In this document: positions 36,484 through 44,861 of the stretch, piece after piece | Numbering within the stretch: the first letter of the stretch is position 1 | How the letters are laid out: each line of letters opens with the position of its first letter | Source: an uncultured Clostridia bacterium | Lineage (GTDB): Bacteria; Bacillota; Clostridia; TANB77; CAG-465 | Length of the DNA: 64,000 nucleotides | Reading direction: 5' to 3' | Assembly: GCA_944388585.1 (NCBI GenBank) | Contig: CALXJI010000002.1 | Span: 221,758-285,757 of the forward strand | Notes under the pieces: generated by a model | What the model saw: the letters and a program-made list of their open reading frames with translations, nothing else | The model's database searches: none | Told to the model about the DNA's origin: nothing | Made by a program: the position numbers and the translations under genes

Positions 36484-37034
36484 CCTTTCTTTTTTTATTT
36501 TTATTTATGCCTATCCACGATGCTTATAAAGCAACCTAGTAAATTCAGTACAACACATTAAATGCAAAAGTAAATAACCTAGCTCTCCTTTCTTAGCCAG
36601 ATTTCTCATATTTCTCACTTTAAATCATTTAATACATTTGTATTAAAATTACATAATCTTTATATACTTATATTATACCATATTTCAACACTTTTTTCAA
36701 ATTATGTAATCTTTTATACTAAATAAATAGTAATTATGACACATAAATGAAACTTATATTGAGTTTAGGTTATAATATAAGATTTATACTTATATTATAC
36801 CATTAATTTACATAAAATTCAACAGCTTTATGGCAATCGCATAAAATATTTTTAAAAATGAAATTTAAATAGATATTAAATTTTTTTAATAACATAATTA
36901 ATAAAATTATGTAAAATGATATGCTTGTAATTTAATTTCTGTTTTTTAAGCGATTACTATACAACAACTTAAATTTTATTATATAAAAAAGATAAAAAAA
37001 TAAACCTTTCAAATGTAAGGTCTATTTAATTTTT
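36484..37034. other. Leader and promoter region without a gene
   Basis: No supported gene. It holds two minus-strand promoters (TTGAAA-17-TATAAT at 36700-36672 and TTGAAT-17-TATAAT at 36822-36794) and, at 36986-37030, a weak T-tract terminator for the microprotein gene. Confidence 0.6.
36672..36709 (-). promoter_or_regulatory. Promoter with shared upstream block (copy B)
   Basis: Minus strand TTACATAA-TTTGAAA, 17 bases after TTGAAA, TATAATATAAGTAT. It is the same arrangement as copies A and D. Confidence 0.7.
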
Positions 37035-37172
37035 TTAATCTATTAAATTCTCTGCTCTTAAAGAATTAGCATAATAATATGTTGGCTCTATTTGTTTAAA
37101 ACCCTTTGTTACTCCTAAAAATACAATTCCTACAATTATTAATACTATAATTCCTCCTATAAAACTTTTCAT
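37035..37172 (-). CDS. 45-residue single-span membrane microprotein
   Basis: A short gene with MKSFIGGIIVLIIVGIVFL as membrane segment followed by a short outside tail ending RAENLID. AAAGGGTG lies ten bases before the ATG. The promoter at 37230-37267 carries the shared ACATAA-TTTGAA block. No family is recognised. Support comes from the start signal, the dedicated promoter and the typical membrane-protein composition. Confidence 0.55.
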   Translation of the reverse strand: MKSFIGGIIVLIIVGIVFLGVTKGFKQIEPTYYYANSLRAENLID

Positions 37173-37229
37173 ACATTTACACCCTTTCTTTTATTTAAAA
37201 TTTAAATTTAAAATATATATTATACTTAT

Positions 37230-37267
37230 ATTATATCACTTTTCTTGATATTTTTCAAATTATGTAA
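37230..37267 (-). promoter_or_regulatory. Promoter with shared upstream block (copy D)
   Basis: Minus strand TTACATAATTTGAAA, then 17 bases after TTGAAA, then TATAATATAAGTAT. Confidence 0.7.
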
Positions 37268-37275
37268 AATCATAT

Positions 37276-37306
37276 AAAAAAAGATAAGCTCATTTAAGCT
37301 TATCTT
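37276..37306 (-). terminator. Terminator of the secreted protein gene
   Basis: AAGATAAGCT pairs with AGCTTATCTT, with seven T on the minus strand. Confidence 0.85.
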
Positions 37307-38229
37307 CCTGTATTTGGATTTTCTATCCAGTCATCTGGATTATTTTTTGTATCTGAATCAATTACTTTAAACATAGATGTCTGACCATCGCGTGTAACTA
37401 AATTTCCAGCTTTATCTTTTGCCGTATTTGAAGCTATTTTAACATATTTAAGTCCTCCTAAATTACCTTGTACATTAGAAAGAGTAACTTTTCTTGTATT
37501 ACCATCACCAGATATTTGTACATCAGCTGTAAATCCATATAAAGTAATATCATTGTTATTTAATGTAATTTCTCCCATTTCTGTTTCATCATTATATGTT
37601 ATATCAAAAGAAATTGTGTCTCCCTTTTGAATAGTTGTATTAGATAATGCACCTATTTGCATTGTTGGCTCTTGCTTATCTTCTTTTTCCTCTTCTTGTG
37701 GTGTTTCTTGCGTTGGCTCATCTATTATATTTGGTGGCAAATAATTGTTATTATTGTTGTTATTATAATTATTATTGTTGTTATTGTTGTTTGTATTATT
37801 ATTATTTTGTGGTGGCTCTGGAGTTGTACTTTGTGTAGCAACTATAGTAAATGATGTAGTATTAAAGTTCATCTCCATATTTCCACCTGCTTCATTTGTT
37901 GCAACTCCAGCAGCAATATATGAAATATAGCCTCTAGCTCCAACACTTCCTTGTATATTAGTTAGTACTATTGTTCTTTGCGTATTTCCTGATCCTTCCA
38001 CACTAATATTTGCACTTACACCAGAAACCCTAATATGACTTGCATTAAGTGTTACATTTGTAGCATTATTATATATATTAACTGTATATCTAATTGTTCC
38101 TCCTACTTCTACTGTTCCAGAACTTGGAGATGCAACACCAAGTCTTGGAGGTACTGCAGCAATTAACACATTGCTACATGTGCAAAGTACTAATGCAAAT
38201 ATCATAAAAATATATAATAATTTTTTCAT
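37300..38229 (-). CDS. Secreted protein with two related beta domains and an Asn-rich linker
   Basis: The signal peptide (about residues 1-27) is clear. Two homologous domains follow: the first at about 30-130 (RVSGVSANISVEGSGNTQRT, then TNIQGSVGARGYIS) and the second at 195-300 (TLYGFTADVQISGDGNTRK, then SNVQGNLGGLKYVK). A linker of about 25 asparagines, then an acidic Pro-Thr-Glu stretch, joins them. The C-terminus ends NPNTGR with no membrane span after it, so it is not a standard sortase signal. Start at ATG 38229, with GGAG eight bases upstream. Function unknown; a surface or matrix role is likely. Confidence 0.75.
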   Translation of the reverse strand: MKKLLYIFMIFALVLCTCSNVLIAAVPPRLGVASPSSGTVEVGGTIRYTVNIYNNATNVTLNASHIRVSGVSANISVEGSGNTQRTIVLTNIQGSVGARGYISYIAAGVATNEAGGNMEMNFNTTSFTIVATQSTTPEPPQNNNNTNNNNNNNNYNNNNNNNYLPPNIIDEPTQETPQEEEKEDKQEPTMQIGALSNTTIQKGDTISFDITYNDETEMGEITLNNNDITLYGFTADVQISGDGNTRKVTLSNVQGNLGGLKYVKIASNTAKDKAGNLVTRDGQTSMFKVIDSDTKNNPDDWIENPNTGR

Positions 38230-38286
38230 AATCAATTCTCCTTAATATACTTAAAATTATATCACATGCATACTTTTGAGTCAATG

Positions 38287-38320
38287 AAAAAAGATGGTAG
38301 TTTTGTATTCTACCATCCTT
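38287..38320 (-). terminator. Terminator after valS
   Basis: GGATGGTAGAAT and a matching CTACCATC arm close a hairpin before six T. Confidence 0.85.
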
Positions 38321-38326
38321 TACTAT

Positions 38327-40936
38327 TTACTTTAATTCATTAAGTCTTGATTCTATTTTTTCTAGCAAATCTGTATATTTTTCTACTTTTTCTTTTTCTG
38401 CTTGTATTAATTTTTCTGGTGCTTTATTTACAAAATTTTCATTTTTTAGCATCCCTTGTGCTCTTTTTAATTCAGATGTAGCTGTTTGTTTTTCTTTTTC
38501 AAGTTTTTCAATTTCTGCATCTAAATCTATAGCATCAGACATATTTAAAAATACATTTATTTTTTCATCATGTAACGCTACATATTTTGTATTAGCATCA
38601 TCTATATTATCTAAATATTCAATATTTTCTATATATGCAAGTTTTTTAAAGTACTCTTGTGCCTCTTTAAATATTTCTTCAAATTTGCCTTTTTCAAGTA
38701 CAACTTGTGCAGATGTCTTTTTAGAACCAGTAATATTCATATTAGCTCTTGCATTACGTATTTGTCTAATCATGTTATTGATTACATCTACTGCCTTTTC
38801 TTCATCTTTAAACTCATACTCTGCTTTTGGCCATAAAGCAAGCATAATAGATTCTTTTTGAGATTTTAAATTTAGATATACTTCTTCGGTTACAAATGGC
38901 ATAAATGGATGTAGCATTTTTGTTGCTGCTATTAATATATAATTTAAAGTCCATATAGCTGTCTTATATGATTTATTTTCCTTATCATATAATCTTGGTT
39001 TTATCATTTCAATATACCAATCACATATATCATTCCAGATAAAATCATAAACAAGTTGAACAGCTATACCAATTTCAAAGTTATCCATATTTTGCTCAAC
39101 ATTTTTTATTGTATTAGATAATTTAGTAAGAATCCATTTATCTTCTGGCATTAGCATTTCTGGTTTATCTATATCTAAATCTTTAATATAATTATTTGCA
39201 AATCTTGCTGCATTCCACAATTTATTTACAAAATTTCTTGAAGCTTCAACTTTTTCTGGGATATATCTTACATCATTCCCAGGAGTAATGTTTTGTATTA
39301 ATGAAAGTCTTAATGCATCTGTTCCATAATCTCTAATTATATCTAATGGATCGACACCATTTCCAAGAGATTTTGACATTTTTCTTCCTTTAGCATCTCT
39401 AACAAGTCCATTAATAAATACATGTTTAAAAGGTACTTCTCCCATATATTCTATACCTGAAAAAATCATTTTACTTACCCAGAAAGTTATAATGTCATAT
39501 CCTGTAACAAGCATTGAATTTGGATAGAAATATTCTAAATCTTTTGTTTTATTTGGCCAGCCGAGTATAGAAAATGGCCATAATGCAGATGAAAACCATG
39601 TATCTAATGTATCTTCGTCTTGAGTTAAATGCCCACCACACTCACAAGTAGTAACAGGTGTTTTAGATACAGTAATCTTATCGCATTTGTCACAATAATA
39701 TGCTGGTATTCTATGTCCCCACCAAAGCTGTCTTGAAATACACCAATCCTCAATATTTTCCATCCAGTTAAAGTACATTTTCTCAAATCTTTTTGGAACA
39801 AACATTGTTTCATCATTTTTAACAGCTTCTATTGCTGGCTTTACCAAATCTTTCATACGTACAAACCATTGATTTGAAATATATGGTTCAATAGTTGTAT
39901 GACATCTATAACAACTTCCTACATTATGTGTATAAGGTTCAATTTTTACTAAATATCCTTGTTCTTTTAGTTCCTCTACTATTTTTTCTCTAGCTTCTAT
40001 TGTTGTCATTCCTTGATATTTTCCAGCATTTTCATTTAATGTTGCATCATCATTTAATATGTTTATAATTTCAAGGTTATGTCTTTCTCCAACTTTATAA
40101 TCATTAGGATCATGTGCTGGTGTCATTTTAACTACACCTGTACCAAATTCCTTTTCTACATATCTATCTGCAATAACAGGTATATATTTTCCAACAATTG
40201 GTAGATAAACTCTTTTTCCTACATACTTTTTATATCTTTCATCATCTGGAGCAACCGCTACCGCTGTATCTCCAAGCATTGTTTCAGGTCTTGTTGTAGC
40301 AACTGTTAAATACTCATCACTATTTTCAAGTGGATATTTAATATACCAAAGTGATGATGGCACTTCTTCATATTCAACTTCTGTGTCTGAAATAGGAGTC
40401 TTACAAGAAGGACACCAGTTAACTATCCTTTTTCCTTTATAAATTAATCCTTTATTATATAGTCTTTCAAATACTTCAAGAACTGCATTAGAGCATCCCT
40501 CATCCATAGTAAATCTTTCTCTAGACCAGTCACATGAACAGCCAAGTTTTCTAATTTGCTGTGTTATTTCTCCTCCATACTTTTCTTTCCAAGCCCAAGC
40601 TTCTTTTAAAAATCCTTCTCTTCCAAGCTGTGCTTTTGTTTTTCCTTCTTTTTTTAATTTTTCAACTACTTTTACTTCAGTTGCAATACTTGCATGATCT
40701 GTTCCTGGAATCCATAAAGTAGGTTCACCTTTTAATCTATGATATCTAATAAATACATCTTGTATAGCATCAACAAGTGCATGCCCAATATGAAGTTTAG
40801 ATGTTACATTAGGAGGTGGCATTGATATTACAAAAGGTTTTTCCCCTTCTCTTATTTCACATTTAAAATATCCTTTTTCTTCCCAGTTTTTATATATTTC
40901 TCCTTCTCTTTTTTGATAATTAAAATTATTATCCAT
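38327..40936 (-). CDS. valS: Valyl-tRNA synthetase
   Basis: ValS charges tRNA-Val. The HIGH motif is KLHIGHALVD and the second motif is KMSKSLGN. An internal zinc-binding region (YYCDKCDK and TTCECGGH) sits in the editing and insertion part, and the C-terminal coiled arm (IEKLEKEKQTATSELKRAQ) is present. The length, 869, is at the low end of the family. It is the second gene of the T-box-controlled operon, 15 bases after the microprotein gene. Confidence 0.97.
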   Translation of the reverse strand: MDNNFNYQKREGEIYKNWEEKGYFKCEIREGEKPFVISMPPPNVTSKLHIGHALVDAIQDVFIRYHRLKGEPTLWIPGTDHASIATEVKVVEKLKKEGKTKAQLGREGFLKEAWAWKEKYGGEITQQIRKLGCSCDWSRERFTMDEGCSNAVLEVFERLYNKGLIYKGKRIVNWCPSCKTPISDTEVEYEEVPSSLWYIKYPLENSDEYLTVATTRPETMLGDTAVAVAPDDERYKKYVGKRVYLPIVGKYIPVIADRYVEKEFGTGVVKMTPAHDPNDYKVGERHNLEIINILNDDATLNENAGKYQGMTTIEAREKIVEELKEQGYLVKIEPYTHNVGSCYRCHTTIEPYISNQWFVRMKDLVKPAIEAVKNDETMFVPKRFEKMYFNWMENIEDWCISRQLWWGHRIPAYYCDKCDKITVSKTPVTTCECGGHLTQDEDTLDTWFSSALWPFSILGWPNKTKDLEYFYPNSMLVTGYDIITFWVSKMIFSGIEYMGEVPFKHVFINGLVRDAKGRKMSKSLGNGVDPLDIIRDYGTDALRLSLIQNITPGNDVRYIPEKVEASRNFVNKLWNAARFANNYIKDLDIDKPEMLMPEDKWILTKLSNTIKNVEQNMDNFEIGIAVQLVYDFIWNDICDWYIEMIKPRLYDKENKSYKTAIWTLNYILIAATKMLHPFMPFVTEEVYLNLKSQKESIMLALWPKAEYEFKDEEKAVDVINNMIRQIRNARANMNITGSKKTSAQVVLEKGKFEEIFKEAQEYFKKLAYIENIEYLDNIDDANTKYVALHDEKINVFLNMSDAIDLDAEIEKLEKEKQTATSELKRAQGMLKNENFVNKAPEKLIQAEKEKVEKYTDLLEKIESRLNELK

Positions 40937-40951
40937 ATTATCTCTCCTTTT

Positions 40952-41149
40952 CTATCTCATTAAAATAGTTAATATATACAAAGATATGATGCTCACGAGT
41001 GTTGAGACGACCTTTATTTTTCCAACCATTTTATTTTCTAAATCTTTACTATTGTCTATACAACGTATTATCCAACGTGCATTTAGTACAACTATTAACG
41101 AAATTAACAGACAGACGAGTGCTACAAATATCCCAAAATCTCTAAGCAT
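40952..41149 (-). CDS. 65-residue membrane protein encoded before valS
   Basis: Two hydrophobic segments (residues about 5-25 and 47-63) frame a short basic loop with two cysteines or charges (RWIIRCIDNSKDLENK). It is not a recognised family. AAAGGAGAG is well placed before the ATG. It lies between the T-box leader and valS and so responds to uncharged tRNA-Val with valS; whether it helps the synthetase is unknown. Confidence 0.7.
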   Translation of the reverse strand: MLRDFGIFVALVCLLISLIVVLNARWIIRCIDNSKDLENKMVGKIKVVSTLVSIISLYILTILMR

Positions 41150-41172
41150 AATATTCTCTCCTTTCTTTATAT

Positions 41173-41437
41173 AAAAAAACAGCCATTTATCCTTAAACTT
41201 AAGGACGAATGACTGTGATTCGCGGTACCACCTTAATTCACATAAAAATGTGCACTTAATTCCAGATTTACCGACTGTAACGGGGTATACCTACACATCT
41301 ATTACTTCAGCACACCAGCTCCCAAGCTACCTTCAGATATGTTTTTCTAAAAGACCTTCCAGCCGACGAGTCTTTCTCTCTACAGATAACCTCTATCTTA
41401 CTCCTCTTGATCATTGCTTTTGATATAAATTATGTAA
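41173..41437 (-). ncRNA. T-box leader of the valS operon
   Basis: The T-box sequence AAGGTGGTACCGCG (minus strand, 41234-41221) is the tRNA-acceptor-binding bulge. The competing terminator is ACAGTCATTCGTCC with GGATAAATGGCTGT and seven T (41216-41173). Stem I distal-loop motifs are visible around 41345-41395. The specifier read just before GCTTGGGAGC is GTA (41330-41328), a valine codon, in agreement with valS downstream. Uncharged tRNA-Val should favour antitermination. Confidence 0.95.
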
Positions 41438-41439
41438 TT

Positions 41440-41468
41440 AGTATAACATAATATTTTTTATATTTCAA
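41440..41468 (-). promoter_or_regulatory. Promoter of the valS T-box transcript
   Basis: TTGAAA (41468-41463), 17 bases, TATACT (41445-41440). Confidence 0.75.
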
Positions 41469-41478
41469 GTACTTGTTT

Positions 41479-41811
41479 TTATTCTATTGAATCTTTTAGC
41501 GTTTTTTGTAAATCTTCATATGATCTATATCCAATAATATTATTTTGTATTTGATCTTGCTTTTGAACTACTATTGTAGGAATATTTGTTATATTATATT
41601 CATCTGCGACTTCTGGATTTTTATCCACATCCACTTTATATACTTCCAAATTATCCCTATATTCATCTGCTATTCTTGCTATTATTGGATTTAGCATTAT
41701 ACAAGGTTCACACCAAAAAGCATAAAAATCTATAAGCACTAATTTTTCATTATCATTAATTTTACCTCTTAATTCTTCAAGAGAATTATCTGACATATCT
41801 ATTATATCCAC
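41479..41811 (-). CDS. Thioredoxin-fold protein with CEPC active site
   Basis: A thioredoxin-like disulfide reductase of about 110 residues. The active-site region reads FYAFWCEPCIM, with E in place of the usual G of WCGPC, and the cis-proline motif is NITNIPTIVV. The dipeptide between the cysteines tunes redox potential, so CEPC may shift it. I place the start at GTG 41811, with GGAGG seven bases before; the frame extends to a TTG at 41826. An AT-rich palindrome lies upstream. Confidence 0.85.
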   Translation of the reverse strand: MDIIDMSDNSLEELRGKINDNEKLVLIDFYAFWCEPCIMLNPIIARIADEYRDNLEVYKVDVDKNPEVADEYNITNIPTIVVQKQDQIQNNIIGYRSYEDLQKTLKDSIE

Positions 41812-41824
41812 TATTTCTACCTCC

Positions 41825-41866
41825 AATATTAACTTACTTAATATTATATTAAGTAAGTTTAATATT
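41825..41866. promoter_or_regulatory. 42-bp near-perfect palindrome before the thioredoxin gene
   Basis: ATATTAAGTAAGTT and AACTTACTTAATAT arms extended by AATATT on both ends, one unpaired base. It contains no GC-rich core or T-tract. It sits between the HipS-like gene and the thioredoxin gene and could be an operator or a processing hairpin. Confidence 0.55.
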
Positions 41867-41870
41867 GTTA

Positions 41871-42197
41871 CTATATCTGAATTTTAATGCTAAATTTATC
41901 TGTTGGTCGTCTACATTCAGTTTTATTTATATAATCATAAATCTGCTCTTCTATATTTTCTCTATTATCATTTTTGAATTTTAATTTTCCCTTCATATTA
42001 TTAATATTAGATATTCTATGTCTTATTATATCTGGTAACTCATCTGATACAACAGAAACATCCTTTAAAAAATATATTGGGAATCCACTTTCTCTAACTT
42101 TGCCTATGTTTTCTCTACATATACTTGATATATATAAATTATTTTTCTTTTGAATTTTTAGTATATTTATATTATTCCATAAAACATCTATTATCAT
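41871..42197 (-). CDS. HipS-like small protein (partner of the degenerate kinase)
   Basis: A 108-residue protein similar to those at 43315-43581 and 44862-45176. Shared features are G-F-P-x2-F-L, D-E-L-P-x2-I-x2-R-(L/I) and a C-terminal R-R-x-T-D-x-(F/L)-S-(I/M). The pattern and its place next to a HipA-like kinase suggest it corresponds to the N-terminal HipA subdomain, which in HipBST systems is the separate protein HipS. The ATG overlaps the kinase stop codon (TAATG) with GGAGG seven bases before, so translation is coupled. The family assignment is inference. Confidence 0.6.
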   Translation of the reverse strand: MIIDVLWNNINILKIQKKNNLYISSICRENIGKVRESGFPIYFLKDVSVVSDELPDIIRHRISNINNMKGKLKFKNDNRENIEEQIYDYINKTECRRPTDKFSIKIQI

Positions 42198-43210
42198 TAT
42201 TTTTCCTCCATTTCATACTCGTAATATTTCTCATCCATTAGTTCATAATAATCTAAATTTAAGCAATCACATAGTGCCCTAAATCTTTGATCAAAACTTG
42301 CTCTTACAAACTCTTTATACTCTTCTGGAATCTTACTTTGAGTTTTTTGCTCAACATTTAAAATAGCTTCGTCTATATTTAGTCTTTGAGCACAATATTT
42401 TGCAAATTCTTCCAATTCCTCATCTTTATCTATGAAATAATATAAGCTATCTTCCCAATACAGATAATTATCGTCTATTTTTTCATTTGGTATTCCTAAA
42501 TCTGTATAACATAAATCTAATCTTTGCTCCATATCCTCACAATTATCTAGCATATCTATTATTTCATCTTTTGAAAAATTTGATCCAAGTGCATATGTAT
42601 TATGGCAAAGAGGAGCAAGCTCTAACACACTATTTCCTGTATTATCTTTTCCAGCTATAAAATCTAGATCATTAATATATCTATCTGTAGATAATAAAAA
42701 AATATCTGCAATACATACTTTTTGTATGTCTTTATAACATTTTTCTTCTTGATTTTTATCTATATTCTCATATTCACAATAGTCATGTATTGTATTAAAT
42801 AAATCTTCTATACTACTATCATTTCCACATCTATTGCTACAAAGTAATTCTGAAGAATTAATAATAAACTCATTTTCATCATAATCATCTAATACATTTT
42901 CAGATAATGTAGCTACATTTCCACCATAATATGAAGCATCAAAATTAGCTGTTTTTATTCCAACTTGTTTCATCATTTCTTGATATAAAAGCTCTGAATA
43001 TACATTATAAATATCTTCTGCCTCTTTACCTTCTCTTGGTTTTACATATATAAACTTTTCTTTATCCTCCTTTCCAACTTGTGTCCAAAAATTTTTCTCA
43101 TCATATCCATCAATATAATATGGATAAGTAAAATTACCTGGATTATTTAGAAAATATTCATCTAAATTAATAAATCCAACTTTTCTGTAATCTTCAATAT
43201 TTTCTTTCAT
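42197..43210 (-). CDS. HipA-like kinase paralogue with degenerate active site
   Basis: This 337-residue protein aligns in layout with the kinase at 45196-46197 and the HipA family. The catalytic block IFLLSTDRYINDLDFIAGKD is followed by LELAPLCHN. The catalytic aspartate of D-R-H-x2-N is kept, but H becomes Y and the metal-binding N becomes D, and the second metal site, normally P-L-Y-D, is P-L-C-H. It is therefore likely a pseudokinase. I chose ATG 43210, preceded by GGGGTGAG; the frame runs back to a TTG. It is coupled to the small gene at 41871. Confidence 0.68.
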   Translation of the reverse strand: MKENIEDYRKVGFINLDEYFLNNPGNFTYPYYIDGYDEKNFWTQVGKEDKEKFIYVKPREGKEAEDIYNVYSELLYQEMMKQVGIKTANFDASYYGGNVATLSENVLDDYDENEFIINSSELLCSNRCGNDSSIEDLFNTIHDYCEYENIDKNQEEKCYKDIQKVCIADIFLLSTDRYINDLDFIAGKDNTGNSVLELAPLCHNTYALGSNFSKDEIIDMLDNCEDMEQRLDLCYTDLGIPNEKIDDNYLYWEDSLYYFIDKDEELEEFAKYCAQRLNIDEAILNVEQKTQSKIPEEYKEFVRASFDQRFRALCDCLNLDYYELMDEKYYEYEMEEK

Positions 43211-43264
43211 TTGTCTCACCCCGCTAATATATATATCATAGATTTTACTCAAGAGGGTAATAAA

Positions 43265-43292
43265 AAAACTGCTATTTTTATAGCAGTTTTTG
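43265..43292 (-). terminator. Terminator after the orphan HipS-like gene
   Basis: AAAACTGCTATA pairs with TATAGCAGTTTT-type arm; T run on the minus strand. Confidence 0.85.
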
Positions 43293-43314
43293 CGACTTCA
43301 AAATATTACTTAAA

Positions 43315-43581
43315 TTATACCATCTCTTCTATAGAAAAATAGTCAGTAATTAATCTTTTTTGTGGTGTGTTTAATTTTAATCTATTAGTTATATACTTTG
43401 GTAATGTTTTTTTCCATTCTCTTTGTGGATTTATTACTAAAGTACAGGGCATCCCTTGTCTTGCTAATTTCTTTATATTTTCTACATTTGGTATATATTT
43501 ATATTCTTTTTTATCATTAGTAATAACATTTCCAACTTCTGTGCCTTTCCACTTAATAGTGTACAACATTTTAATTTTCAT
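43315..43581 (-). CDS. Orphan HipS-like small protein
   Basis: An 88-residue relative of the proteins at 41871-42197 and 44862-45176. It has G-M-P-C-T-L-V, T-L-P-x-Y-I-x2-R-L and the tail R-L-I-T-D-Y-F-S-I. It has no kinase of its own; the next gene downstream is the degenerate kinase, but a terminator lies between. GAGGTG precedes the ATG. The promoter is TTGACA-18-TATAAT near 43635-43670, and a 62-bp repeat shared with the frameshifted gene lies just upstream of it. Confidence 0.6.
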   Translation of the reverse strand: MKIKMLYTIKWKGTEVGNVITNDKKEYKYIPNVENIKKLARQGMPCTLVINPQREWKKTLPKYITNRLKLNTPQKRLITDYFSIEEMV

Positions 43582-43683
43582 ATTTCACCTCTTTTAAATA
43601 TTAATTTTAAAGTTATTTAAAATATAAGTCTATATAATTATACCATTTTTTATATAATTATGTCAATTTACTCAATTCATTAA

Positions 43684-43746
43684 TGTGATTAACTTGTGAT
43701 AATGTCACTATATAAGTAGTAAATTTTATTTTTCAGAAATGTCACT
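43684..43746. repeat. 62-bp direct repeat, copy 1
   Basis: More than 90% identical to 44723-44784. Both begin TGTGATTA and end TCAGAAATGTCACT and both lie just upstream of a minus-strand TTGACATAA promoter. Confidence 0.85.
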
Positions 43747-43789
43747 ATAAATTATGATAATATAAAAGGATGGAGAAACATATAATCAC

Positions 43790-43815
43790 AAAAAAAGACT
43801 TCTCTTTAGAAGCCT
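43790..43815 (-). terminator. Terminator of the frameshifted gene
   Basis: AGGCTTCT pairs with AGAAGTCT and seven T follow. Confidence 0.8.
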
Positions 43816-43823
43816 TCTATACC

Positions 43824-44619
43824 TTAAGATAATTTTTTAATATATTTATCTTTAAAAGATTTAAAAAGAATTTCAATAGATTTTTTCTTCAAATTACTAA
43901 TATCTTTTATAATATCGCTCTTTAAAAACTTTTGGGGATTTGAATAATATACTTGTATATTTATTGTTACTCTTCCAATTTTTTTATCATAATATTCTGC
44001 AGTAGAAAAGTCCTCTTCTTTAACATAGCATGCCTTGACTTCATTAATATATTTTGTATTAAAACAAGTTGAAATGAATTCTCCATCTTGTTCTTTTAAC
44101 ATAGAAGAATTATAATTATCTCTTTTATTGTTATATATTTTTTTATGATATTTTTCAATCTTTAAATTTTTATAATATTTATTTATATCTATAATTTTTC
44201 TAATATACTCTTCTGTAGATAATTCAAATTTAATAGATTGAATTTTAGTATCCTCTCTAAAAATAGTATCTCTTATAATTTCTAATGCCTTTTCATAATC
44301 TTTTAAATACTTACAATTATCTTTTGTTTTAACTAAAATTAAGCTTTTAGATAATATAATTATGTGATTATCACTTTTATACACGTCAGCTTTTTGATTA
44401 AGAATTTTTAAATCATTAACATCTGAACTAAAAGATTTAAGAAGTGTTGTTTCTAAAAATAATAATTTATTCTGTTCATAACTATATCCGTAAACTTTCT
44501 AGCATTAATCCTACTAGTGATAATTTTTCTCTGTAGTACTTACCTATCAAATAATCAATTCTAATAAGCTCTCCTTTAAAAATATTCTCTTTTAGATTAA
44601 TGTTTTTAATTTTACTCAT
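43824..44619 (-). pseudogene. Unknown gene with a one-base frameshift
   Basis: A good start (ATG 44619 with GGAGGAG) opens MSKIKNINLKENIFKGELIR but the frame ends at 44482 after MLESLRI. In the next frame VYGYSYEQNKLLFLE continues without stop to 43824. Removing one A from GAAAG near 44497 fuses them as MLEVYGYSYEQ, giving a protein of about 265 residues. No family is recognised; the C-terminal half is basic and Tyr/Lys-rich with one Cys pair. It lies between two hip-like clusters and carries the 62-bp repeat upstream. It could also be a base-call error. Confidence 0.65.
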
Positions 44620-44722
44620 AATCTACTCCTCCTTATTATATTAATACTTAGATAAATTTACAATGTATACCAGTTAATTATATCATATCATCATTCTTAT
44701 GTCAATTGAAATACAGCAATTG

Positions 44723-44784
44723 TGTGATTACTTATGATAATGTCACTATATAAACAGTAAATTTTATTTTTCAGAAATGTCACT
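44723..44784. repeat. 62-bp direct repeat, copy 2
   Basis: Partner of 43684-43746. Here the right end extends into a perfect 12-bp inverted repeat, TCAGAAATGTCA (44771-44782) with TGACATTTCTGA (44793-44804). Confidence 0.85.
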
Positions 44785-44861
44785 TTTTTATATGACATTT
44801 CTGAAAATTATTGACACCTATTTGATTCGTTAATTTTTATTAATATTTGTAAAAAAGAAGA

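Noticed and set aside
37300..37330. C-terminal NPNTGR as a sortase signal
   Set aside because: No membrane span or basic tail follows it.
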